DNA of 64,000 nt, taken from positions 36,395,733 through 36,459,732 of the forward strand of contig CM034594.1 of assembly GCA_020091685.1 (NCBI GenBank), given 5' to 3'. The notes beneath the pieces were generated by a model. That model had not been told where the DNA came from, ran no database searches, and was given only the letters and a program-made list of their open reading frames with translations. This DNA comes from Lutjanus erythropterus. Its lineage: Eukaryota > Chordata > Actinopteri > Lutjaniformes > Lutjanidae. A program made the translations under genes and the position numbers. Shown piece by piece: positions 45,903-58,235 of this stretch. Position 1 is the stretch's first letter, and every line of letters begins with the position of its first letter.

Positions 45903-48900
45903 CTGAGGAACAGATAAGAATGGAGGGACAGATTGTGATTAATTATGCTGCATTGTAATCTATGAATGTTTTATCTATCTGACTATGAAGAAGTTCAACA
46001 CACAAACAGAGAGTGTGAAGAAACAGGAAACAGGTTTGACCGCAAGAAAGTAACATCGCCTTAGAATACATTTTACGACGCCCCGAGTCATTCGCTTTGG
46101 CGTGCCTCGGCAGCACAGTCCAGTCAAAGTCACGCCATCCTCAGGCATAATTGAACAGCACATTTCACAATCAAATTTACACAATCCAGTTTATAGCGTG
46201 AGTCATCCAATTTTAAAGTCATTGTGAATTTCACAGAGAGTGAATCATTTTAATTTCCTTTAAATGCCCTTTTCTTTCTGAGTGGCTGGTTGAGTAAATG
46301 AGATAAGAATTGTGAGAATTAAAGAGAGGAGAAGAGGATACTTGAATGGTGGCACCCATTTTAAATCACAGCTGATTATCATATGCTACCCATAAATCCT
46401 TTCTCTGGTGGAATAAGTGTGTGAGTAACTGCGCAAATATAGAAAGATGTGGGTTTCATGGCTAAAATATAGTGTAGTGCTCAGTGTGTGATATACCCAG
46501 CGGCAATCCACACACTGCTCAAGTGTTAGCTCAAGGCTACACAATATACAAGATTTCATGGATGCAGGCCAAAGCAATCAAGTGCTAGTAGCTGCAGACT
46601 CGCCAATGTCAGCTCCGGTTGTCACAGCTATGTTTTCGTTGTTACTCTGATTCAGATTCTTAGAAGTGAATCCAAAGTTAGCAAATGATCAACTTTGCTT
46701 TGTCTTTGACATATTTTCCTGGTTTTTAACCGAGTGTAACCATGATGCCAAAGGAGAAAGAAAAATCCACGGCTTTTCAGGTTGCACAGGGTAAAGTTCA
46801 GTTTTGAAACTACACAACATTTGGATTATGGACGATTTTCTTAGTGCCACTCTTGGAAGGAGGCCTCACAAGAAAAAAACAAGTCAGTAGCGTAAAGTAG
46901 TTACCATGGGCCCTAGTGCATGCTAGTTAACAATTATCAAGCACACACACAAACACCATTCAGTGTAATATTGTCAACAATATGGTGGATTTTACTGTCG
47001 AATGAGTTTTGCTCAGCTTGTCAGTCTTAACAGATTTTGCTTCTAAATCAACTAATGCATTGTATCACGTCATCACATGATTGAATAAATACAACAACAT
47101 CATAATATGACAAAGATATAAAAGAAAATCGGAAATTATTAATTTAATTGAAGAGTTTTTTAAATAGTTAAGTTATAGCTTTTATTTTATGTAGAATAAG
47201 CATGCAGTTTTATCATAGATTGCCACTGGCTATTTTACCAAAAAAAAAAGAAAACCATGATGGAGATGGTTTATGGTAACATGGATTTTAGCAGGAGTTC
47301 TTCTTTTAACACGGGTGTATTTGTAACAGGATAAACCTGTATCAGCACCTTCATACTATCTGACCTACATTCTATTGGCACTGATTGGGAGTGGTTTTGT
47401 GTGTGCAGTGGTGTTGTCTGTGTGAGGCTGTAAGGCAGGTACTGATTGCAGCAGTTGTGATTGAGGTACCTGTCTCTGGGGTAATTGAGCTACACACCGG
47501 AATCACTGCTGTCCCTCATTCTCCGGTGTGTTTCAACCTGCATGTATAGGCATTGTTCAAGTCAAAATGTTATTTGTGCTGTGTGTAAATTTAACTGTAT
47601 GAATACGGTCCCTTGTTCTCTGGTGTGTTTCGACCTGCAGGTGCAAGATCTACCCTTAATGCTGCAGCCCAAAGGCCAAGTTGGGCTTCCAGAAAGATGA
47701 ATAGTGATGCCTAGTCTATAGTGACGATCTAAGTGTGACAATGAAGGGCGATTGTAGAAGCAACTGATGTGCGGCAATGTGGACCCCGGCCTGCCACCCA
47801 CCAACTGTCTCTATGCCCCCATCCCTCCAACATTATGGGCCCCAGTGTAGTCTGAACTGCCTGCGCTGTCTATATTTACACCCCCGAAGCAGGTATTTGA
47901 TGGCAATATAAGCAAAGAAACACCATAACAATATTTTTTTGTATATTTGTGGATAAGTGTTTTATAATTCCTATAATGCATACTGTACATAGTACACTTT
48001 TAAGGGGACAGTGCACTCCATAATCAAACATACATGTTTTTACCCTAGCCTGTTTATCCACTTAGATTTTTTGGGGGGTGTGAGATGCAGAGACATGTCT
48101 GTCCTCTCTCTGGTATTATGGGACAAAATGGTGCACAGCTTGTGGTGATCAAAGCACAAAAAAAAAGAAAAGAAAGAAAACCAGTGTCTCTGAATGAGTT
48201 ACTCAAGATAATCCACAGACCTTGTTGTGAGTTCCACCACAGAGCCCTAAAAGATTTTTGCTGTTGAGGCTTTCAGGCGTTACTTTTCAGTGTCAATCAA
48301 AAAGGCTCCGACCCCCTGAGGCTCCCTGTATTTCACTCCATGGTAGTATTACACGTGTGTATGACAAGATGTACTGTTCCACCATCGCCTGGCCCAACAG
48401 GTTTGCATAATGAGACATCATTACGTCTTAACACCAGATTACAGAGACACTTTGGCGCTCCTCTCTCCTCCCCCACAAGAAAACAGCTCTAAATATTTTA
48501 GCGAATCTGACCTGCAGAAGATTTCAAACACAGATTCACACGCACTTGTGTGGCAACAGACAAAAACTTTTAGAGCAGCTGTGTTCTCATGGAGCAAAAA
48601 CAGCACTCAGTCTGGCACTTTGCATGTCAAAGATTTCCAAAACCTCATGGCTGCGAGAGGGAGAGACGGAGGAATAACTTTTTAACTCAAACCAGACTTT
48701 GTTTTGAGACCCCGTTCAAACCTTTATTTCTGCTTCACGCACTTGAAGGCATGCATTGCTGCCTCACTTAACTCCAGTCCATATCTGTCTCAAGTTCAAA
48801 CCGGTCGTGTAAACACCTCTGACGCCATGTGGCATCTTAAAAACTAACATGCAAATAAGACAACACAGCCAGACTTACTTGTTCCTCAGTTGACTGACAA

Positions 48901-51900
48901 GTGATCTTCCTTTTGATCTTTCTCTTTCATTATTTTCTCTTTATCAAAAACATCGCCACTTCCTTCTGTACCCTTTGCTCTCTTCTCTTTTCTCTCCAAA
49001 ACAGCTGCCAGTTAAATTTAACAGATAACAGACCTGAGACAGAGCAGCCCCTTTTGTAGTCCCCCAAATCCTCCTGACCTGCTGTGCACATGCCATACCA
49101 AGCTGAGCACAACTTGCTATTCAGCAATAAAGCAGCCAGTGCTTTTTCTCGTAAAATTGTGTGGTCCAAATATACCCACATATAGTAAAGCCCCTTCCCC
49201 TTAGACTAAACCCCCAAAAACGTATGAAATTACTCACACTGTATGGATACTGTCGACTTTCACAGGCTGTCCTGCATTAATCATCCTCTGTAATGTATCC
49301 TCATTCTTACGAGCGGATACAGCGTGTATCTGAGAGTGTTGTTCACGGCTGAATGCGTACCTAAGATAGTAGAGTGGATGAAAAACCTGTGGAGGTGTGT
49401 GCACAAGCTGTAGCCTGCATGCAGTGCGTCAGCAGTTGGGCCTGAGGCTGTTGGCCTATCTGTTAGTTAAACAGATGGACAGTGACCAGGACAAGACTTT
49501 CTTTTACACCTTAAGCTGTTTAAATATACATATTTTTTTCCAGTTTGGTTGTCTTAGAAAGACATTATCTTTAAATGTTAACATATAAAAAAGCAGAGTT
49601 AATTCTAAAATCCTATTTAAACTAATATTTACTGACAAAGAACACAATTTTGTGTGACTTCCAGGTGAATTGAAGCTATGCTCCTCTTTGCACTTTTAGT
49701 TTAAGTACGTGTTTTCGCTGTAAAGCTTCTTACCTTACTGTGGCCAAAGAAATACAGATACTCCTAAGCCAAATCATACGAGGACTCATAAAACAAAAGC
49801 ATCTTGTCAGGATCCTAACAAATACAATATGATCCAACAATGACTGTCAGCCATTTTCTTCTCTGCCACAGGCAGAAAGTTAGGTGTGTGGGTGTTTCTC
49901 TGAATGCTTCAATGTGTCTGTGTGTGTGTTAGTTTGAGCGTTATACTGAGAGGAAAGGTGAGAAAGGGTATTTAATGTCTTACCTGCTCCAGAAACTCTG
50001 TATTAATGATTACACGGCCCTTAACCTTAACCTTGGCCATGGCATGTACGAGGCATAAAGTATAATACTTGTCCTTCCAGCTATTTTTTTGTCTTTTCTT
50101 CTATCACCAAAATAAATGCTCACAGGGACACATATCAACTAGTTTGTCTCTTTTGTAAGACATCGTTAGGCTGAAATTTGCCAACTCTAGAACAGTCTGC
50201 TGTAGATTGGCGTCAGTGGAAGCAGAATGTGAGTTGAAGTATTTCTGGGCAAAAGAAAATAACATTGACTGCATTTCTTCCCATCAGTAATAACAACTGT
50301 TTGTGTCAACCTTGAGAGGTTCGGACTCCACACAGTCTCACACAATCTGTCCCTCTGTCTCTCTCACTCTTAGAAATAAAGGAGCAAACTAGAATCATAA
50401 AGTGTCCTTCGGCTTGTCCCCATAGCGAAGCCCAGCCTCGACTGAAACTGAGTCAACCGCATGAAAATACAGCAAATGTGATGCCAGGACTGATAAAGTA
50501 TTGTGCGATTGTGGCCTGTTGGTGCATATTAACCAGTTGAGCAGCTATAATAATATCTGATTTAACAGAACCTCAAAGCTTTTGATTTGAATTCCGAGTC
50601 AGAATGTTCTATAAAAGCCGGGGTGTGTTTGGAAACTTTTGTGATGAACTTTACAATAAAACTAACAGAACATTTGAAGAGTCAGAACTGTTTCTTGTTT
50701 TTGTCGTATAAATGACGTCCAGGGTGTCCAGAAATCCTGAAAAATTTAGGACGGTCATGATTTACAAGCATTTGTCCCTGATCCCAAATTCTTTCCTGTT
50801 TGTGCTGAAAATTAATCATTATAGAAATAGATAATATGAACAACATGTGAATCTGTAACAATATTCTGATGAAATCACTTATGAAGGCTATAATTCCTGC
50901 TTTATTTATTAAAAAATGTCTTTTTTTGATTTTATGAGTATTGTTGATGTGTTTTCATTTGTGTATTCCACTGATTAAATCTGTCATAAATAACCGATTG
51001 TTGATGTTATTTGACCTGTTTTAAACCAGATGAGGGAGTGTGTGCTGTGGGAGGAATTTCTGACAAGATATCTAAAAAATGTGTTTGTGGGCTCCTACAG
51101 ATGAATGATAATCTTATCTGCTGAAGAGACATTTAAAATGACTGTAACATGTGTGTAATGCTTCATGGGTCTTGTAAACATCCACTGTGACAGAGTCTGA
51201 AACTGATCTCCAGAACATTAAGAACAAATTAACAGAGTTACCGTCTGATGTTATTATCCTATACATTTTAATCCTTTTGACACGACACTCTCACTAAACT
51301 CCCCTGTTCCGAATTTCACCCTTTCTCATCCCTGGTGATGTCACTTAGATTAGGTTAGGTCAGAGCCATGGGATATTAAATCATCCATCTTTGCTCACCG
51401 CATCTCATGATTTCTTACCCTCAGGTGTGCATAAACTTCAGATTATATAAACTTCTTTTTAAATTACAATAATGTTAAATTATTGTTTATATTATCAGCA
51501 TAAGCCATGCAACATTATCAGTAACAGCTGAAAGAAAACACATCTTGCACCTCTAATTTAGATGTTAACTAAACTGTCTTGTTTTTGACGCTGTATACCT
51601 TAACATGAGAGAAACAGAGTTTGTAAGAGTTCATGAGTCTTGTATGTTTTCATAAACAATTCTCAAAGGGTTCTAATTTGATAGTTAATATTTCTTTCTT
51701 TTTAAAACATTTTTTAACGAATCATGCTTCCAAAAAGTGATGTAGACATAAATCAGTCATATGACCACAATATTTTCTCACCTCGCAATCTATATTTCGG
51801 TGGCTGGTTGATTTCAAACCATGAGCAACCACACAAAAACACACACACACACATGCAGGCTGCACAAATGCATGCAGCTGCAGCTGGTGCCAACTCATTA

Positions 51901-52480
51901 CAAGGGTTTCAGTCACCCTCCATTATAATTTATTCCTTTAATTGTTCACTCAGCACCCACTTTCAATGAACCCACTGACCCCTATTTTATCCCGTCTTAC
52001 TCCATGGCAGCTTGTAGATTTTTTAAGTACATAAAAGCTTATTATAAATAACGTTTCGAAATAAATTATTATTTTATGTATCAATGTCCATTTTGATGTG
52101 CCTTTCAAACGGATTCGGATGGCAGATTAAAAATAATGAATGAATAATAAATTATTACTGCTAATCCAAGCGTGTAAAATTTGGTGAGATATCTTTGTGT
52201 CTTTTTACATCTCTTTGTTTTTAAATACTGTTTTTCGCACTGGTCTGTGATCGATTTTTCCTTGATCGACTGCGGTTTCTTGTTGCTATGCAGGTCTGCG
52301 GGACGCAGCCAGCTTCCTGTCACTGTCAGGCTTTTCTCCTTGAGCAGGCTGGAGCATCTCGGGAAAAAAAAACAAAAAAAACCCTGCTGCTCTGTGGACA
52401 AACAGTCCCAGTTTTGTTGTTATCATCCATCTTGCCCTTTTACTTGATTTGAAACACCTCAGCACAAGTGTTAATCGAGG
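45903..52480. other. Intergenic region between divergent p2ry2 and fchsd2
   Basis: The p2ry2 5' UTR exon(s) and promoter must lie here, but I could not place them. No coding sequence is supported. A 48,205-48,232 fragment belongs to the TTTCATG repeat family. About 48,390-48,700 is non-repetitive, with a MEF2-like CTAAATATTTTA. One arm of an inverted repeat pair lies at 50,544-50,722. The stretches 46,000-48,200 and 48,780-50,540 show nothing I can name. Confidence 0.5.
50544..50722 (+). repeat. Inverted-repeat partner 1 flanking fchsd2 exon 1
   Basis: From GCTATAATAATATCTGATTT to GAGTCAGAACTGTTTCTTGT and GACGTCC it matches the reverse complement of 55,155-55,322, with moderate divergence. 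It includes a TATAAAAG at about 50,611 that need not be functional. Confidence 0.55.
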
Positions 52481-52991
52481 TTACTGTCGACACCCAGGCG
52501 AAAGACGGCGGAACAAAAAGGATGTCTCTCTGCTCCCTCTCGTGTTTTTCATCACACGCCGGGTGCTACGCCGCTCCTCGCCGCATGGTGGAGCCGTTGA
52601 GCTGAGCTGCTGAAGGGGTTCCCCGTTAATACTCCCCCCCCCTCCATCCCTTCCCTCTGCTTTTCTCCTCTCCGCCTGTCTGCTCTCCTGCTTCACAACA
52701 CACACAGTACAGTATACACTCGTCCTTTAGTAGTGGCAGCAACCAACACAAGTGTGTTCAGTCTCTCCTCGTAGCTTCAGTTTCTGCTCTGTATAAACCA
52801 GCCATTTATCATCAATCATGGCCGCCGGAGTACAAATTTAACTCCCGTCTTTCCTCCCTGTCGTCTGGAGGGGAGGATTTTTTTTTTTTTGTTTGAGGAA
52901 ACAAAATATTAGTCCCCACACTGATTTGGATTTCCTCTTGGAATTACTATACATCTCACAAGGGAAATACCATTCATGTCAATACTCCAAA
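52480..52991 (+). promoter_or_regulatory. fchsd2: fchsd2 promoter and 5' UTR region
   Basis: This stretch is richer in GC and CpG than its surroundings (for example ACGCCGGGTGCTACGCCGC near 52,556) and ends at the fchsd2 start codon. A TATAAA at 52,792-52,797 and an ATGGCCGCC at 52,819 are visible. The transcription start is not determinable. Two upstream ATGs (52,819 with a short frame; 52,976 out of frame) would be in the leader if transcription starts before them. Confidence 0.45.
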
Positions 52992-53012
52992 ATGCAGCCG
53001 CCGCCGAGGAAG
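52992..53012 (+). CDS. fchsd2: fchsd2 coding exon 1
   Basis: It encodes MQPPPRK and ends before GTGAGT in phase 0. The ATG context has A at -3. The out-of-frame ATG 16 bases upstream is not chosen because only this frame matches the family. Confidence 0.93.
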
Positions 53013-54858
53013 GTGAGTGATTTCCAGGGTCCGTTATGTTTTAGCAGTGCTGTAACTATAGACAATGACAGACAGATAACGCCGTAGTAACCTCGGCTGT
53101 GGCTGTTGTGTTTTACTGACCGCACGTCTGATGCTGCAGGCTTAAGGAAATTAAAGGGGAGAGGAGAGACGTTTGCTAGCCAGCGTTAGCAGCGTTTGCT
53201 AGCTAGGTTAGTGAGTAACCTAGTGACATTAATATGCGTCTGTCCAGCCGTTACAGCGCGAGCCGTCAAACGTCAAATAAACGCTAGCTTGAGAGCGCTA
53301 ACGTGCGGTGAGCTAACAGGAGACGTTTTATACAAACCGTGTCAGTATATACAGTATGATATTGTGTTTGTCCTTTTAATACGTCTTATAGTAGCAATAA
53401 CTTTGAATTAAAAACAAGGAAACGCGTCAATTTTCAGGTCCTATAATTTCATGATAAATGGGTGGTAAATGCCAGGTAAAATATTCGAAATTTATTAGAA
53501 ATTACCCACAAATTACCCCAAATTTCATGGTTAAAGGGATAGTTAACCCCAAAATAAAAATTCAGTCATTATCTTCTCACCCTCATGCAGATTGAAGGTC
53601 AGGTTTAGTTTTATAGTTCACAAACCACTGCTGGAGTTTCACAGAAAAACAGATTTGCAAAATATCTCAAACAACATAAGTGAATGATGACCCTCTTCCA
53701 AACATTAACAAACAACAAAACAACAACAACAAAAATAAAGAAACAAACTACCTTAAAAAAGAAACAACAGTTGACTTGAAAGACTTCATTTAAACCATGT
53801 TTGTAGCCTAATGTTAAATCTTGGAGGCATGTTCACATGCACACCGTCTGAACAGGATGTGTGTGGTGTGACGGTGTGCATGCAGCGTATCCTGGCCTTA
53901 AGAGACTTGGATGATGTCAGAGGAGCAGTATGGTGGCATTTTAGGGGTTTTTTGGTTGCTTTTTATCTTTGCAAAACTGGTCACATTCACTCAAACTGTT
54001 TGTGATATTCTGCAATGCCTGAGCTTCAGTCAGCATGAGGGTGAGCAGATAATGACTGAATTTTAATTTTTGGGTGAACTATCCCTTTAAGACACTGAAA
54101 TTCAAGTATTTGGTAACACTAAATTATTGGTTAGGCTATAAGATCGTGAACATGTACATGAAAATAAAGGAAAAGGCAAACTTCTACATGTAGACCATGG
54201 ATTGTGTCCACTGATGAAAAGTTAGAGGACGCACAAATACATGGAAAATTATTATTCATAAATAAAATGTTTTTCTCTTAGCTTAACTAGAGACATTTAT
54301 TAACAGAATCTAATGCTTATTATAGCATTAATTAACTGTAATAATAATAAGGTAATACTTGTTATGGTTGTAACTAATATTAAGAGCATCTGTATAAACT
54401 ATGATATACTGTGTAGTTTAGTACTTTATATTTTGTTTTTCTTAAATATATATTTTTTCTATTTTCTATTTTGTATTCTATTGTCACTCTCTTTTCTATC
54501 TGTACTATTTGAGCTGCTGTAAGATGCACATTTCCCCGGTGTGGGATCAATAAAGTTAATCTTATTTTATCTTATTAACTAATGTATGAAATAATTAAGT
54601 ATTTGGACAAAATGACCCAAAATGATTAATCGTTTATGAAAATAGTGGACGATTCATTCAATAGGCGATTAATAATCGATCAACCGATTAATCGTTGCAG
54701 CTCTAACGTCAGTGCAGTGGTGAAATTGTGACAACAGTTGTCCAGACAGCATGACAAAAAGGTGTCCTTTCTCCATGTTGTGATGCTTCTCATCTCATGG
54801 GAAGACCATCAGTCCGTCCAGGGTCATGTCATTTCATCAAAGGTTGAGCTGACAAAAG

Positions 54859-54924
<66 letters not shown>

Positions 54925-57900
54925 GCTGAGGACACATGCTGGCAGAGCCATGTCTGAGACTGACTTATTGATTCTGTATGGGCTGAGAGAAGACTATAGG
55001 CCCCTATAGCTTGGTACTCAGTCTGTGTGAGAGTATCTTAAAAACAAGTTTATATAACCTGTAGTTTATGCACTCCTGAAGGTAAGAAAGGAAAAAAAGA
55101 TGTGGTGAGCAAAGACGGATGATTTAATATTCCACAGCTGACCAAACCAAATCTGACATCACTATGACAACCAAAACAAAGAACAGTTCTGACTCTTGAA
55201 TTGTTTTATTTATTTATGTGGTAAAACTTCACAAATATACTTTGGCTTTTGTAGAGCATTTTTACCTAAGAATTCAAATTAAATACTTTGACATAACCTG
55301 TCAAATCAGATATTATTATAGCCAGAATAATAAATATTGGCCCTGAAATATATTGTTTACCTCTAGAATATAGGCCTCTAGATTAATACAACGATCCTTC
55401 AAATGTGGTTATCAGACTGGATATTTAATAGTTATTAATAATCTTTATTGTACAAAATGAAGCTTTCATTGTTGTATATATTGCCCAGCCCCAGATCTGA
55501 GTGTGTGTGTACATGAGGGTGTGTTGAAGTTGTTGGTCCATTGCTTTCTGTGAGTGTGTGTGTGTTGTCCTGAAATAGATGCATGAGAGCCAATTACCCT
55601 GCTGTGAACCTCTGCACAGTTTTCTCTTAATTACCACATATTCCCCCAGTGCCATTTATGCTGTACACACAGGCTGGCCCTGAACATGTCATATCATGTC
55701 TGTAAAACACACAGACACACACACACTCGAGCGGATCCTTTCATCGCAGAGTTGAGACCTCTGTGGCTGTCTTGCTCCACTGTGTTTGATCCAAAGGCAC
55801 CATTACGGTCATATTCCTTTCGTAAGATCTAATTTGTCAGCTGTCAGTATCTTTCCCATTCAATTTGCTGTGAAAATTCTTCCAAGAATAAAACAGAATT
55901 AGCAAGATACTGATGTGTTACCTCCTGCCAACGTGCCTGGCACACTCGGTACACTCAGCCCCACAGCAAGACAGCCAGAGTGTATCAGTATTTGGCTGTT
56001 GGATACTAATAATTTCTCTCCCAGTGCGACATACAGCCCCATAAGTGTTCTGTCTGTGTCTCAGCACATCTGCTTACAGACTGAGCTCGTTTGACTCTCA
56101 TATATTAGTTTTATGTGGCTTAGATTAAAGATAGCTACTAATTAGGCTGGAAAAAAAAGGCAGTATACTGCTCCACAGTATAACACCATTGATCGATCCA
56201 TCCGTCCATCCATCTCAGAAGAATTAGTTCAACTTCGTACTGAGCTATTGTATAGATTAACTATACATTTTGAAATTAGCAGTGTAAAAAAAATTTGAAA
56301 AAAAATCGTTTGACTATCGCAACATGTTTAGTGATTCTGTATTGATTCTCCTGATTGCATAAAAAAAGTAAACTCTTAAGTCAGACTTTATGCAAGTTTC
56401 TTTACGTCAGTTTTCCTAAAATTAAAATTGAACTTTGATACTTTTGTGGCACCGACCGACTTGCTTCAATAGTATACTAGATAGTGTACTAGTATTTTAC
56501 CAAATGCCTTGTTATTCACTACCAAATTCAGATACCTAAAGAGTAAATTCCAGCAGCATGCATGAAGCAGACTTGTACCAAGATCTAGTAAGGCTGGTGA
56601 TTGACATGCAGGAAAGGGGCAACATTTTGACCAGAGACAAGGATCATTGTTTGTTTTTTGTCCCACCAGGTCTTTGAACAGCTTCTTTCCTTGAAGTGAT
56701 AAATTGTACCATAATGTGTAATGTTGTTTTCTTGATAAAAATGGATTTGCTCATGGTAAAACGTATCTTTCAGGAAACAGTATCACAGCCAAGGTACCAG
56801 TACCAGTATCAAATTTTTTTGAATGATACCCAGCCTACAGGTTGGATAATAAATCTAATGTAACAAAGTCTTGACATTATCAAAGTCTTATCATGACAAA
56901 TTTACTTATTTCCCAATTTTCATTTGGAAGAAGTACTTTATTTATAAATACACTGACAGTAGTTACACAATCAGTGGCATCTTGCTGGACGTTGAACCGA
57001 TGAATCAGCCAACATCCCAGTATGGACGATGACATCCCAGCTGGATCTAAAGGGGTCTTCGTCTGTGCACCACATGTCCGTAACTTAGTTGTGTTCAAAA
57101 GGAAAATATTAAGCATGACATGGAGATGAAGTGCAATGAACGGCAGCAACAGCTTCTTCTTCTTCTCCCACAGAAATAGTCAAAACCAGAATGAAAACGG
57201 AAGGAAACATCTCAGTCACCCAACCCCCTGTTTTTGTTACCTTATCCTACATAGAGGTGGGGAAGCTACCTGCTGCATCTGCTACCACTACACCAACTGA
57301 GCTCTTTTCCTTTAACATGACCTTTGCTGAAATAATACACTTGAAAATCTTCCTCATACTGCTAATTAATGTCTTCATATCCCATCTTTTTCACTGTCGC
57401 TCTGACCCTCTTCTCACTGTCTCTCTCTCTCTCTCTCGGTCTTGCCATCTTCTCCTCCCTCCCTTCTTACTTACTCTCGCTCACTCACGCATCATATTCT
57501 CCCCCACTCTTCCCTCAGTTTGTCTCCCCATCATGCCTCTTGTCACCCTTTGCCCTTCCCCTTTGCGCCCTTGCTCCCCCTGTGGTTTCCGCTGACAGAT
57601 AGAAGGTGAAATCAAGTCAAGTAATTCTACCCTGATAATGTAATGAACCACTCCCTCCTTATCTTCAAAGACACAGTACATGAAAGACAGAAGCTCTGCA
57701 GTGTGTGTTGGTGTGTGTGTGAGTGTGTGACAGTGCAGTGTGTGTTGTATTGTTGTTTGTTTTGTCTAGAACAGTCATGAATTTGCCCACTGTTACACTG
57801 GTGAATAGCTGATGGAATTCACCCGACAATACACAATGACCATCACAGTGACTCTGTATGTGTTGGCAGGAGTGTGTGTGTGTGTGTGTGAGAGAGAGCT

Positions 57901-58184
57901 TGTTTGTGTGCATATCAAGGGTGAGCTCACTGTCTGTTTTTGTACAAGGCTGTGTGAGTGAGTGCAGGTTATAGCCACTGGTCTGACCACCGAAATGAAT
58001 TTGTGTAGGAGGCGATACAATTTGCATATTTCCCTAATGCACAGGGGGTCTGTCTGCTCCTAAATGCTGCTGTGGGCTGTTAAAGTGTCTTCAGTCACCT
58101 CTAACGGCAAAAAGCCTCCTCCAGCCTCTCCAAAAGTCTGACAAGACCCGGACACTGATTGTTACGTTGATGGATTACTGATGG

Positions 58185-58235
<51 letters not shown>

